64,000 nucleotides of DNA from VXNE01 sp965248075 (GTDB lineage Bacteria > Pseudomonadota > Gammaproteobacteria > Pseudomonadales > Azotimanducaceae), in contig CBDFIL010000003.1 of assembly GCA_965248075.1 (NCBI GenBank), forward strand, positions 1,736,001 through 1,800,000, written 5' to 3'. Made by a program: the position numbers and the translations under genes. Under the pieces are notes generated by a model. The model saw only the letters and a program-made list of their open reading frames with translations. It made no database searches and had not been told where the DNA came from. Positions 7,689 to 16,045 of this stretch are shown piece by piece; the first letter of the stretch is position 1; every line of letters begins with the position of its first letter.

Positions 7689-7729
7689 TGTCCCGTCCTG
7701 AATTCATGCACGATGCCGGCGCGGCCGTT

Positions 7730-7776
7730 GTAGGGGACGGGCTTGTCCCGTCCCGTCACCAGGGTCGCCCCCTGGA
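7730..7776 (+). repeat. REP with truncated partner
   Basis: GTAG head (7730-7733), perfect 8-bp stem GGGACGGG/CCCGTCCC with CTTGT loop (7734-7754), then only the right part of the inverted partner (AGGGTCGCCCC). The partner's left arm is deleted. Confidence 0.85.
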
Positions 7777-7824
7777 CACCACCGCGCCCCCACCTTGACG
7801 GTGCCTTCAGCCCATATGCACCAA

Positions 7825-7847
7825 AACAGGGCGTGGCGCGCCCTGTT
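7825..7847 (+). promoter_or_regulatory. inverted repeat, possible upstream activator site
   Basis: AACAGGGCG and CGCCCTGTT form perfect 9-bp arms around a 5-base centre, preceded by TGCACCAAA. It lies about 92 bases before the sigma-54-type promoter, a usual distance for an NtrC-type enhancer, but the match to the NtrC consensus is only partial. Confidence 0.35.
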
Positions 7848-7938
7848 CTGACGCATCCACGCGGCGCCACTCGACGCCAACTCCGCCACATCACCCGTCC
7901 CCTGTCACCGAATAGCCACAATCGGCTCCCTCGGCAGC

Positions 7939-7954
7939 TGGCACGGTATGTGCA
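7939..7954 (+). promoter_or_regulatory. sigma-54 (RpoN) type -24/-12 promoter
   Basis: TGGCACGGTATGTGCA has GG at -24 and GC at -12 with the correct 12-base register. The consensus is TGGCACG-N4-TTGCA; only the first T of TTGC is off. It precedes a TorF-like porin, glnK and amtB, genes typically under NtrC/RpoN nitrogen control, which makes the call plausible. Confidence 0.6.
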
Positions 7955-8080
7955 GTATCCAAGTCGCTTGGGAGACCGGCGCCATGTCGCGGCGGGGAAG
8001 TTCGGACCGCGGCAACGCCGGGGTCACGTCGACCACAAGCAGTCGACTTCAGAAAACGGGATAGAGAGGTTCAGCACGCA

Positions 8081-8755
8081 ATGCGTAAAACAGCACTGGC
8101 ATTTATTGCAGCTTGCCTGGGGCTCGGGGCGACCGCCGCCGAGATATCAGGCAACGTCACGATCGCCACGGACTATTCGTTCCGCGGCTGGTCCCAGACG
8201 ACGCGCGATCCGGCGATTCAGGGTGGCTTCGATGTCGCCGCGGAATCCGGCTTCTACGTCGGAACGTGGATGTCCAACGTCAACTTCGGAGACGACACCA
8301 GCACCGAGATGGATCTCTACCTCGGCTATGGCGGCGAATTCGGAGACAGCGGCGTCTCTTACGACGTGAGCTACATCCGCTTCGAGTACATCAGCGAGGG
8401 CGACGCGCTCGACTACAACGAGCTGGCGGCGTCCATCGGCGTCAACAGCTTCACGTTCGGCATCAACTACTCCGAGGCTTATCTGGGCGATGGCGGCCCC
8501 ACCTTCTACTACCCCTACGCCGGCTACAGCTGGGCCGTCACCGAAAACGCGGCGCTCGACTTCCATGTCGGCTTCAGCAACGCGGACGAGATTGGCGGCG
8601 AAGACGACAGCTACATCGACTACGGCTTGACCCTGACGTTCCCGGTGGCCGGAGCGGACGTCAGCGTGGGAATCGTCGGCACGGATCTCGACGAAGCGGT
8701 CTGCGACGCGGACTGCGAGGCCCGGGTCGTCCTGTCACTCTCGAAGAGCCTGTAG
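8081..8755 (+). CDS. TorF family putative porin (Gcw_chp type)
   Basis: 224 residues. A Sec signal peptide (MRKTALAFIAACLGLGATAA) is followed by alternating beta strands rich in Tyr/Gly/Asp, beginning ISGNVTIATDYSFRGWSQT, the hallmark opening of the Gcw_chp/TorF family, and ending in short strands suited to outer-membrane insertion. Family members are outer-membrane beta-barrels often found beside P-II and ammonium transporter genes, as here, suggesting a role in uptake of nitrogen compounds. It is probably co-transcribed with glnK-amtB from the sigma-54-type promoter about 120 bases upstream. Confidence 0.85.
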   Translation: MRKTALAFIAACLGLGATAAEISGNVTIATDYSFRGWSQTTRDPAIQGGFDVAAESGFYVGTWMSNVNFGDDTSTEMDLYLGYGGEFGDSGVSYDVSYIRFEYISEGDALDYNELAASIGVNSFTFGINYSEAYLGDGGPTFYYPYAGYSWAVTENAALDFHVGFSNADEIGGEDDSYIDYGLTLTFPVAGADVSVGIVGTDLDEAVCDADCEARVVLSLSKSL

Positions 8756-8853
8756 CGCGAGCAACGCAGACGATGCGCCGCCGGCCGGAGACACGTCAGG
8801 CCCGTCCCTCGCCATAGCGCCGGGGCGCACCCAGAACCAAGGAGAACCCAGCA

Positions 8854-9192
8854 ATGCAACTCATCACCGCAATCATCAAGCCGTTCAAGCTCGACGACGT
8901 GCGCGAAGCGCTCTCGGACGTCGGCGTGGCCGGCATGACGGTGACCGAAGTCAAGGGCTTCGGACGCCAGAAAGGACACACCGAACTGTACCGCGGCGCC
9001 GAATACGTCGTGGATTTCCTTCCCAAGGTGAAGATCGAGGTCGCCGTCGGCGACGACATGCTCGATCAGTGCCTGGAGGCCATCGGCAAGTCGGCCAACA
9101 CGGGCAAGGTGGGCGACGGCAAGGTCTTCGTCACGCCGCTCGGGGAAGTCGTTCGCATCAGAACAGGTGAAACCGGGTCGGACGCCCTCTAG
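8854..9192 (+). CDS. glnK: P-II nitrogen regulatory protein (copy 2, amtB-linked)
   Basis: 112 residues with an ATG start and AAGGAGAA ribosome-binding site. It has the same architecture as copy 1, with Tyr51 in ELYRGAEY and the full VVRIRTGETG C-terminus. The standard glnK-amtB pairing (33-base gap) indicates that this copy is the AmtB-gating protein: under ammonium excess deuridylylated GlnK plugs AmtB. Copy 1 at 5404 may serve the GlnB-like signalling role. Confidence 0.95.
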   Translation: MQLITAIIKPFKLDDVREALSDVGVAGMTVTEVKGFGRQKGHTELYRGAEYVVDFLPKVKIEVAVGDDMLDQCLEAIGKSANTGKVGDGKVFVTPLGEVVRIRTGETGSDAL

Positions 9193-9225
9193 GCGCCGGA
9201 CCCGGAACACTCTAAGGAGAGTCAC

Positions 9226-10473
9226 GTGGAAGACCTGATTCAAACCAACTACGCCATCGACACCTTTTACTTCCTGGTAATGGGTGTCCTCGTGATGTTC
9301 ATGGCCTGCGGCTTCTCGATGCTCGAGTCGGGCATGGTGCGCGCCAAGAACACCGCGGAGATCCTGACCAAGAACGTCGCGCTCTACGCGATCGCCAGCA
9401 TCATGTACCTGCTCGTCGGCTACCACATCATGTACGTCGGCGGCACCGAGGCGGGAGGCATCTTGCCGAGCTTCGGGTTCCTGCTGCAGGACGAGAACAC
9501 CGCCGAAGCAGTGATCGGCAGCGGCGGCGAGACGTACTACTCCAACCGCTCCGACTACTTCTTCCAGGTCGTGTTCGTCGCGACCGCCATGTCCATCGTC
9601 TCGGGCGCGGTGGCCGAACGCATGAAGCTGTGGGCCTTTCTCGGCTTCGCCGTCGTGATGACCGCCGTCATCTACCCGGTGCAGGGCATGTGGACGTGGG
9701 GCGGCGGCTGGCTCTCGGAGGTCGGTTACTCGGACTTCGCCGGTTCCGGCATCGTGCACATGTGCGGGGGGGCCGCTGCCCTGGCTGGGGTGCTCCTCCT
9801 TGGACCCCGCGCCGGCAAGTACGGCGCCGGCGGACGCGTCAACGCCATTCCCGGCTGCAACATGCCACTGGCGACCCTCGGCATGTTCGTGCTCTGGTTC
9901 GGCTGGTTCGGCTTCAACGGCGGTTCGCAACTGAGCCTCTCGAACGTCGACGATGCCAATGCGGTCGCGCAGGTGTTCGTCAACACCAACATCGCCGCAT
10001 CCGGCGGTCTGGTCGCGGCACTCGTGCTGGCACGTCTCTGGTTCGGCAAGGCGGACCTCACCATGGCCCTGAACGGCGCCCTGGCGGGACTCGTCGCCAT
10101 CACCGCGGATCCCCTCTCCGGCACGGCCTTCTGGTCGATGATCGTCGGCGTCATCGGCGGCCTGATCGTGGTCTCCTCGATCGTGCTGCTCGACAAGCTG
10201 AAGATCGACGATCCGGTCGGCGCGATCAGCGTGCACGGCACCTGCGGCATCTGGGGCGTCATCGCCGTGGTGTTCAGCAACGACGACGCCACCATCGGCG
10301 GACAGTTGCTCGGCATCGTCGGCATCTTCGGATGGGTGTTCATCGCGAGCCTCATCGTCTGGGCGATTCTCAAGTACGCCATGGGGATCCGCATCTCCGC
10401 AGAAGACGAAGAGATAGGCGCGGACTTCTCCGAGACGGGCATCGAAGCCTACCCGGAGTTCTCTCAGCGTTAG
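9226..10473 (+). CDS. amtB: ammonium transporter
   Basis: 415 residues with about 11 hydrophobic segments. Family signatures are present: the first conserved pore His in GSGIVHMCGGAAALAG, the FGWFGFNGGS block and the second pore His in AISVHGTCGIWG. It has no cleavable signal peptide; the N-terminus is short and acidic (MEDLIQTNYAIDTFYF). It conducts NH4+/NH3 across the inner membrane and is regulated by GlnK, encoded directly upstream. The acidic C-terminal tail (SAEDEEIGADFSETGIEAY) is the region that usually contacts P-II proteins. A strong terminator follows 20 bases after the stop. Confidence 0.96.
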   Translation: MEDLIQTNYAIDTFYFLVMGVLVMFMACGFSMLESGMVRAKNTAEILTKNVALYAIASIMYLLVGYHIMYVGGTEAGGILPSFGFLLQDENTAEAVIGSGGETYYSNRSDYFFQVVFVATAMSIVSGAVAERMKLWAFLGFAVVMTAVIYPVQGMWTWGGGWLSEVGYSDFAGSGIVHMCGGAAALAGVLLLGPRAGKYGAGGRVNAIPGCNMPLATLGMFVLWFGWFGFNGGSQLSLSNVDDANAVAQVFVNTNIAASGGLVAALVLARLWFGKADLTMALNGALAGLVAITADPLSGTAFWSMIVGVIGGLIVVSSIVLLDKLKIDDPVGAISVHGTCGIWGVIAVVFSNDDATIGGQLLGIVGIFGWVFIASLIVWAILKYAMGIRISAEDEEIGADFSETGIEAYPEFSQR

Positions 10474-10492
10474 CGATCCTGTTCATTCTTCC

Positions 10493-10520
10493 AAAGGGGC
10501 GCCTCGGCGCCCCTTTTTTT
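10493..10520 (+). terminator. intrinsic terminator after amtB
   Basis: A perfect 10-bp stem AAAGGGGCGC/GCGCCCCTTT with a CTCG loop followed by an unbroken T tract to 10520. It ends the porin-glnK-amtB transcript and insulates selO. Confidence 0.93.
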
Positions 10521-10563
10521 CGTGCCCGACACCTCGACAGCGGCGGTCCGGTAACATGGGCCC

Positions 10564-12162
10564 ATGACCGTTGCACCGCACGCCATGCCGCTCGAAGCAC
10601 TCCACTTCGACAACCGCTTCGCCGCCGAGCTGCCGGGCGATCCCGAGGGCGAGAACTTCCGCCGGCAGGTTTCGGGCGCCTGTTACTCCCGCGTCCTGCC
10701 GCAACCCGTGTCCAGGCCGGAACTTATCGCCTGGTCGCCCGAGACGGCGGCCCTGCTCGACCTGCCGGCCAGCCCTCCCGATGCCGGGCACTACGCCGAT
10801 GTCTTCGCCGGCAACCGCGTACTCGCCGGCATGGACCCCATCGCCACCTGCTACGGAGGCCACCAGTTCGGCAACTGGGCCGGACAACTCGGCGATGGCC
10901 GCGCCATCAACCTCGGCGAAACCGTGAACCGCCGGGGTGAGCGCTGGACCCTGCAGCTGAAGGGCGCAGGCCCCACTCCCTACTCGCGCACGGCAGACGG
11001 ACTGGCCGTGCTGCGCTCGTCGTTGCGCGAATTCCTGTGCAGCGAGGCCATGTTCCACCTCGGCGTGCCGACCACGCGCGCGCTGTCGCTCGTGCTCACC
11101 GGCGAGGAAGTGATGCGCGACATGCTCTACGACGGCCACCCGGCGGCCGAACCGGGCGCGGTGGTGTGTCGCGTGGCGCCGTCGTTCACGCGCTTCGGGC
11201 ACTTCGAGATCCTCGCCGCGCGCCGGGACACGGAGCTGCTGCGCCGCCTGCTCGACTTCACCATCGCGACCGACTTCCCGGAACTGCCGGGCGGCGGTGC
11301 ACCGGCCGAGCGCTACGTCCGCTGGTTCGCCGAGGTCACGGCACGCACCGTGACGATGATCGTGCACTGGATGCGCGTCGGTTTCGTGCACGGCGTCATG
11401 AACACGGACAACATGTCCGTGCTCGGCCTGACGATCGACTACGGGCCGTACGGCTGGCTGGAGGGATACGACCCCGACTGGACGCCCAACACCACCGATG
11501 CGGCGACGCGGCGATACCGGTACGGCCAGCAGCCGGCCGTCGCGCAGTGGAACCTGCTGCAACTCGCCAACGCCATCCTCCCCGCTGTCGGCGCCGCCGA
11601 ACCGCTCACGGACGTGCTGGCTGACTTCGCCCGGCAGTACACCGAGCAGTCGGAGACCATGACGGCGGCCAAGCTCGGCCTCACCCGGTGCGAGCGCGAG
11701 CGCGACGAGCCGCTGTTTGCCGAGCTGTTTGCGTTGTTCGGCACGGCCGAAACGGACATGACGGTGTTCTTCCGCAACCTCGCCGAGGTAGACCTCGACC
11801 GCCCGAGCGTCGAGCCGCTGATGGACGCCTGGTACGCGCCCGACGCGGTCACGCCCGACTTGCGGGCGCGTTGCGAGGACTGGCTCGCGGCCTACGCCGA
11901 GCGCGTTCGCCACGACGGCAGCCCCACCGCCGTTCGCATCGCCCGCATGAACGCCGTCAACCCGCGCTTCGTGCTGCGCAATTACCTCGCCCAGCAGGCC
12001 ATCGACCAGGCCACCGGGGGCGACCATGCGATGATCCACGAGTTGATGGACGTGCTGCGCCACCCCTACGACGAGCAACCCGGCAAGCAGGCCTGCGCCG
12101 GAAAACGGCCCGAGTGGGCGCGCAACCGCGTAGGCTGCTCGATGCTCTCCTGCAGTTCCTGA
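10564..12162 (+). CDS. selO: SelO (YdiU/UPF0061) protein adenylyltransferase
   Basis: 532 residues, slightly longer than E. coli YdiU. Family blocks include YGGHQFGNWAGQLGDGRAINLGE (split across the nucleotide-binding lobe), LQLKGAGPTPYSR and HGVMNTDNMSVLG, which carries the metal-binding Asn/Asp residues of this pseudokinase fold. The C-terminus ends SCSS: a Cys third from the end, where eukaryotic SelO has selenocysteine. SelO transfers AMP to Ser/Thr/Tyr of redox proteins. The next gene, thrC, starts only 4 bases after the stop, so the two are likely co-transcribed. Confidence 0.93.
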   Translation: MTVAPHAMPLEALHFDNRFAAELPGDPEGENFRRQVSGACYSRVLPQPVSRPELIAWSPETAALLDLPASPPDAGHYADVFAGNRVLAGMDPIATCYGGHQFGNWAGQLGDGRAINLGETVNRRGERWTLQLKGAGPTPYSRTADGLAVLRSSLREFLCSEAMFHLGVPTTRALSLVLTGEEVMRDMLYDGHPAAEPGAVVCRVAPSFTRFGHFEILAARRDTELLRRLLDFTIATDFPELPGGGAPAERYVRWFAEVTARTVTMIVHWMRVGFVHGVMNTDNMSVLGLTIDYGPYGWLEGYDPDWTPNTTDAATRRYRYGQQPAVAQWNLLQLANAILPAVGAAEPLTDVLADFARQYTEQSETMTAAKLGLTRCERERDEPLFAELFALFGTAETDMTVFFRNLAEVDLDRPSVEPLMDAWYAPDAVTPDLRARCEDWLAAYAERVRHDGSPTAVRIARMNAVNPRFVLRNYLAQQAIDQATGGDHAMIHELMDVLRHPYDEQPGKQACAGKRPEWARNRVGCSMLSCSS

Positions 12163-12166
12163 GCCG

Positions 12167-13534
12167 ATGCGCTACATCAGCACCCGCGGCGCAACCCCGC
12201 CCCTGTCCTTTCAGGATGCTGTCCTGACCGGCCTCGCGCCGGACGGCGGCCTGCTTCTGCCCGAAACCCTGCCCTCCCTCGCAGACCGTCTGCGGGACTG
12301 GCGCGGCCTCCCGTTCACCGATCTCGCCATCGAGGTGTTCGCACGTTTCGCCGATGACATTCCCCGGGACAACCTCGAAGAGATCGTCACGGACGCCTTT
12401 GCCACCTTCCGGCACCCGGAGGTCGTACCCCTCGTCGATCTCGGAGACTTCCACGTTCTCGAGCTCTTCCACGGTCCGACGCTGGCGTTCAAGGACGTGG
12501 CACTGCAGGTGCTCGGGCGGCTCTTCGAGTACATCGTGACGCGCCGCCGGACGCGGCTCAACGTCCTGTGCGCCACCAGCGGCGACACCGGCAGCGCCGC
12601 GATCGCCGGGGTTCGGGGCCGCGCCAACATGGGCGTGTTCGTGCTGTACCCGGACGGCCGCACCAGCGCGCTGCAGGAACTGCAGATGACGACCGTCCCG
12701 GACGACAACGTCCACTGCATCGCCATCGACGGCACCTTCGACGACTGCCAACGCATCGTGAAGGCGATGTTCAACGACCTGGATTTCAAGGCGAGGCACG
12801 GGCTCGGCGCCGCCAACTCCGTCAACTGGGCACGCGTCCTCGCCCAGGCGGTGTACTACCTGCACGCGGCATCGCGTTTCGAGGAGCCCGTCTCGTTCAG
12901 CGTACCGACCGGGAACTTCGGCAACATCCTGGCCGGCTACCTCGCGCGCGCCATGGGTGCACCGATCGACAAGCTGGTGCTCGGCACCAACGACAACGAC
13001 ATCCTGGCGCGTTTCTTCCAGACCGGCGTCTACAGCCTCGGCGAGACACGCCAGACCATCAGCCCGTCGATGGACATCCAGGTGGCCAGCAACTTCGAGC
13101 GGTTCGTGTACTACCGGCTCGGCTGCGATCACCAAGCGCTGAAGGCGTTCATGTCCGCCTTCGCAGCAGAGGGCATCGCCCGCATCGACGGAGGCATCCC
13201 CACGGACGAGGGCATCCTCGCGACGGCGGTCGACGAACCGGCTACGGTGGCAGCCATGGCCGACCTCTACGCCCGCCACCGGTACGTGGCGGACCCGCAT
13301 ACGTGCGTCGGCATCGCGGCAGCGCAGCGCTTCCCGAAGTACCGTCCGATGATCTGTCTTGCGGCGGCTCACCCGGCGAAGTTCCCCGAGGCGGTCAACG
13401 AGGCGGTGGGCGCGGATGTCGCCCGTCATCCGATGCTCGAGGGCCTGTCCGACCGACCGCAAAGGAAGACGTGCCTGGCGGCCGACATCGATGCGGTGAA
13501 GGCGTTCATCGCGCCGCGCGCGGGGGAGGCCTGA
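12167..13534 (+). CDS. thrC: threonine synthase
   Basis: 455 residues, the long thrC form. It opens MRYISTRG, as in gammaproteobacterial ThrC, and has the PLP-lysine motif HGPTLAFKD with K109, the phosphate-binding TSGDTGSAAI and PTGNFGNILAG. It converts O-phosphohomoserine to threonine. It lies 4 bases after selO and convergent to the HAD gene. No homoserine kinase or dehydrogenase is adjacent. The 38-base convergent gap has a weak GC hairpin but no T tract. Confidence 0.96.
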   Translation: MRYISTRGATPPLSFQDAVLTGLAPDGGLLLPETLPSLADRLRDWRGLPFTDLAIEVFARFADDIPRDNLEEIVTDAFATFRHPEVVPLVDLGDFHVLELFHGPTLAFKDVALQVLGRLFEYIVTRRRTRLNVLCATSGDTGSAAIAGVRGRANMGVFVLYPDGRTSALQELQMTTVPDDNVHCIAIDGTFDDCQRIVKAMFNDLDFKARHGLGAANSVNWARVLAQAVYYLHAASRFEEPVSFSVPTGNFGNILAGYLARAMGAPIDKLVLGTNDNDILARFFQTGVYSLGETRQTISPSMDIQVASNFERFVYYRLGCDHQALKAFMSAFAAEGIARIDGGIPTDEGILATAVDEPATVAAMADLYARHRYVADPHTCVGIAAAQRFPKYRPMICLAAAHPAKFPEAVNEAVGADVARHPMLEGLSDRPQRKTCLAADIDAVKAFIAPRAGEA

Positions 13535-13572
13535 CGCCCGGGGCGGGTGCTCAACCGCGTCACCCGCGGTGA

Positions 13573-14286
13573 CTAACGGTCGGACGGCTTCCCGCCAAGC
13601 CCCGCGATGACTCCCGGCAGTTCGTCCAACCGCGTCACCGCCGCGCTGGCCCCCACTTCGAAGCCATCCGCCCCGCCGCCAAAGTTCACCCAGATCGTGT
13701 GCATCCCCACGCCGCGCGCACCTTCGATGTCGTCCACCGGCTGGTCCCCCACATGTACGGTCGCCGAGGCAGAGACGCCGGCGTGCCGCAACGCCGCCTC
13801 GAACATCGCGGGGTCCGGCTTGCTCGCACCGACGTCGCCCGCGGTGAAACCGAAGGCGAAATACCGGTCGAGCCCGAGCCGCGCGAAGTCCGCGTTGCCG
13901 TTCGTCAGCGCTCCGAGGGTGTAGCGACCCGCGAGGAGATCCAGGGTCTCCAGCGCGCCCTCGTAGTAGGAGATCTCGTGGCGCAGACGCAGGAACTCTT
14001 CGAAGGCGCCCGCGGCGTGGCTACGCGCCTCCTCGTCGGAACACCCGCACGTACGGGCCGCCCGGCGCAGCACGGCGAGCCGCAACTGCGAGACGTCATG
14101 CGCGATCTCCGGCTGCAACTCCACGACCTCGGCCCGCAACGCCCACAGGGACGCGCCGTCGAAACGCTCGCCAAACTCCGGCAGGCGCCGCGTCATCCAC
14201 TCGCGGCTCGCGATCTCCGCCCGACGGATCACGTTGTCCGTCTCCCAGAGCGTGTTGTCGAGATCGAACGTGACGAGTTCGATCAT
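13573..14286 (-). CDS. HAD-IA hydrolase, YigB-like (putative FMN/nucleotide phosphatase)
   Basis: 237 residues. HAD motif I is FDLDNTLWET with the nucleophile and acid/base Asp pair, motif II is LTNGN, motif III Lys lies in ASKPDPAMF, and motif IV is HVGDQPVDDIEGA. Its ATG overlaps the xerC stop by four bases (ATGA), giving translational coupling. In E. coli the gene directly after xerC is yigB, an FMN phosphatase of the same subfamily, so orthology is likely from position and motifs. Substrate is not provable from sequence. Confidence 0.85.
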   Translation of the reverse strand: MIELVTFDLDNTLWETDNVIRRAEIASREWMTRRLPEFGERFDGASLWALRAEVVELQPEIAHDVSQLRLAVLRRAARTCGCSDEEARSHAAGAFEEFLRLRHEISYYEGALETLDLLAGRYTLGALTNGNADFARLGLDRYFAFGFTAGDVGASKPDPAMFEAALRHAGVSASATVHVGDQPVDDIEGARGVGMHTIWVNFGGGADGFEVGASAAVTRLDELPGVIAGLGGKPSDR

Positions 14287-15269
14287 GTGTCCCGGGCCTT
14301 GGCCCGCGGGTGTGCGGCGTCGTAGACCTTTGCCAGGTGCTGGAAGTCGAGGTGTGTATAGATTTGCGTGGTCGAGATGTCCGCGTGACCGAGCAACTCC
14401 TGCACGGCGCGCAGGTCGCCGCTCGACTCGAGGAGGTGGCTGGCGAAGCTGTGTCGCAGCATGTGCGGATGCAGAACATCGGTGCCGAGGCGCGCCGCCG
14501 AGAGCTTCTTCAACCGTACCTGCACCGTGCGTGGGCTGATACGGTTGGCGCGCCGCCCCGTGAAGAGCGGCGCCGCGGCCGGAATCCCCGGGCGGGTGGC
14601 GAGCCACGCTTCGATGGCCTGCACGGCAGGCTCTCCGAGGGGCACGATCCGCGTCTTGTTGCCCTTGCCGGTGACGGTGAGGAAGCCGTTGGCGAGATCG
14701 ATGTCGCGCAGATCGATCCCGACGAGCTCCGCCAGGCGCACCCCGCAGCCGTAGAGCACCTCCAGCATCGCGCAGTCGCGCAACTCCGTCCTCGAAGCCG
14801 CCTTCGCATCGAAGAGCTTCGCGGCCTGATCGATGTCGAGGGCCTTCGGCAGCGGCCTGCCGCGCTTCGGCGCGACCACCCCGGCGGCCGGGTTCGCAGC
14901 AAACATTTCCCGGCGCACGAGGAAGGCGAAGAATGCGCGCAGGCTCGACAGGGCGCGCGCGATGGTGCGCGGCGCGCGACCGCGGGCATGGAGGTGCGCG
15001 AGATGCTCGCGTACGTGATGCGGCTTGCAGTCCGACCAGCCCTCGCAATCCACCCTGGCCCGGAATGCACAAAGATCGCGTCGATAGGCTTCGAGGGTAT
15101 GCGTCGAATAGCGTCTCTCGTGGGTGAGATAGTCGAGGTAGCGATCGAGCAGCGGGTCCGCTTGAGCGGGCGGCTGCGAATCGTCCCCGCTGCCGCTTGC
15201 GGGAGCCGATCTTGTCTGCCTGGCCCTGGAGCCCGGTTCGCCCGTCCGCAGGTCCCGCATGCCGGTCAC
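14283..15269 (-). CDS. xerC: tyrosine recombinase XerC
   Basis: 328 residues. The N-terminal SAM-like domain contains LDYLTHERRYSTHTLEAYRRDL. The catalytic domain shows the first Arg in YGCGVRLAELVGIDLRD, Lys in VTGKGNKTR, the HxxR box HPHMLRHSFASHL, LLGHADISTTQ and the nucleophile Tyr in IYTHLDF. XerC resolves chromosome dimers at dif with XerD. The N-terminal 30 residues are non-conserved, and a start at an internal codon is possible. It overlaps the HAD gene by 4 bases and the upstream PIN toxin gene by 4 bases. Confidence 0.95.
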   Translation of the reverse strand: MTGMRDLRTGEPGSRARQTRSAPASGSGDDSQPPAQADPLLDRYLDYLTHERRYSTHTLEAYRRDLCAFRARVDCEGWSDCKPHHVREHLAHLHARGRAPRTIARALSSLRAFFAFLVRREMFAANPAAGVVAPKRGRPLPKALDIDQAAKLFDAKAASRTELRDCAMLEVLYGCGVRLAELVGIDLRDIDLANGFLTVTGKGNKTRIVPLGEPAVQAIEAWLATRPGIPAAAPLFTGRRANRISPRTVQVRLKKLSAARLGTDVLHPHMLRHSFASHLLESSGDLRAVQELLGHADISTTQIYTHLDFQHLAKVYDAAHPRAKARDT

Positions 15270-15661
15270 AGGGTGATCGCCAACGGATGGCCGGCCATGC
15301 GGCGGTCGGCGGTCAGCAGCTTGAGTTCCTCCTCCTGCGCCTGCACGAGCAGCAACTCGTCGAACGGATCCTGGTGATCGATGGGGGTCGCGAGTTCGCG
15401 CGCCGCATGACTCACGGACATCGGCAGAAACGTCACGTCCTGCCCTTCCAGCAAGGCGATGACGTCGTTGGGATCGAACGCGCTCTTGCGCTCGCCGGCC
15501 GCATGCCGCGCCCGCAACTTCAGCCGCATCTCCCAGATCGAGACGGCGCTGACGTAGAGGCGCGCGTTCTCCCGCGCAAAGAAGCGGCGCTCCGCAGCGG
15601 AGAACGTGCCCGGGGCTTCCATCAAATGGTAGAGATACGAGGTATCGAGCAGGACCCGCAC
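15266..15661 (-). CDS. PIN-domain toxin (VapC-type)
   Basis: 131 residues from GTG 15661. The start is fixed by the PIN first strand VRVLLDTSYLYHL and by lying one base after the antitoxin stop. The Asp/Glu constellation is visible: D in LLDTS, E in SIWEMRLK, D in DPFDELLLVQA and D in LTADRRM. VapC-like toxins are Mg-dependent endoribonucleases. It pairs with the Phd-type antitoxin just upstream and sits between dapF and xerC, a place normally held by a DUF484 gene in gammaproteobacteria. Confidence 0.87.
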   Translation of the reverse strand: MRVLLDTSYLYHLMEAPGTFSAAERRFFARENARLYVSAVSIWEMRLKLRARHAAGERKSAFDPNDVIALLEGQDVTFLPMSVSHAARELATPIDHQDPFDELLLVQAQEEELKLLTADRRMAGHPLAITL

Positions 15662-15662
15662 A

Positions 15663-15923
15663 CTACTCGTCGTCCAGTCCCAGGACGCGACGACTGAAGT
15701 CGGGCTCGTCGAACTCCGCGGGCCACGGGTCACGATCGCCGTCGATACCGAGCATCCGTCGCATCGCCTCCAACCTGGCGAAGTCGATGCCGCCACGACG
15801 ATGGCAACGCACCAGTTCGACCACCGGCTCGCCGTACTTGGTGATCACCACGCGCTCACCGCTTTCCGCCGCCGCCACGATCTCGGACAGACGCGCCTTG
15901 GCGTCACGCAGTGCCAGTTCCAT
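15663..15923 (-). CDS. Phd/YefM-type antitoxin
   Basis: 86 residues opening MELALRDAKARLSEIVAAAESGERVVITKYGEPVVELV, split here only by family convention: an N-terminal swapped-hairpin DNA-binding Phd fold. The C-terminal acidic tail (AEFDEPDFSRRVLGLDDE) is suited to wrap and inhibit the PIN toxin. It is the first gene of the module; such antitoxins autoregulate their promoter, here in the 122-base gap before dapF's stop. Only one base separates it from the toxin GTG. Confidence 0.87.
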   Translation of the reverse strand: MELALRDAKARLSEIVAAAESGERVVITKYGEPVVELVRCHRRGGIDFARLEAMRRMLGIDGDRDPWPAEFDEPDFSRRVLGLDDE

Positions 15924-16045
15924 CGAGTCGCCCCAGGGTCGAGAGACGCACGCTCGGCACTATGCATCACCCGGCGCGCCCATTCAAGACTACACCGTGA
16001 CCACACGTGGTGACGCATCGGGCCGGCGCGACTTCGCCCACGCGA

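Larger units (their letters stand above)
7689..8080 (+). other. intergenic region upstream of the porin-glnK-amtB operon
   Basis: 392 bases without a supportable gene. It holds a REP (7730), a perfect 9-bp inverted repeat (7825-7847), a sigma-54-type promoter (7939-7954) and a leader of roughly 115 bases before the porin start. Confidence 0.6.

Noticed and set aside
13535..13572. Rho-independent terminator between thrC and the HAD gene
   Set aside because: A short GC hairpin is possible, but there is no T tract on either strand.
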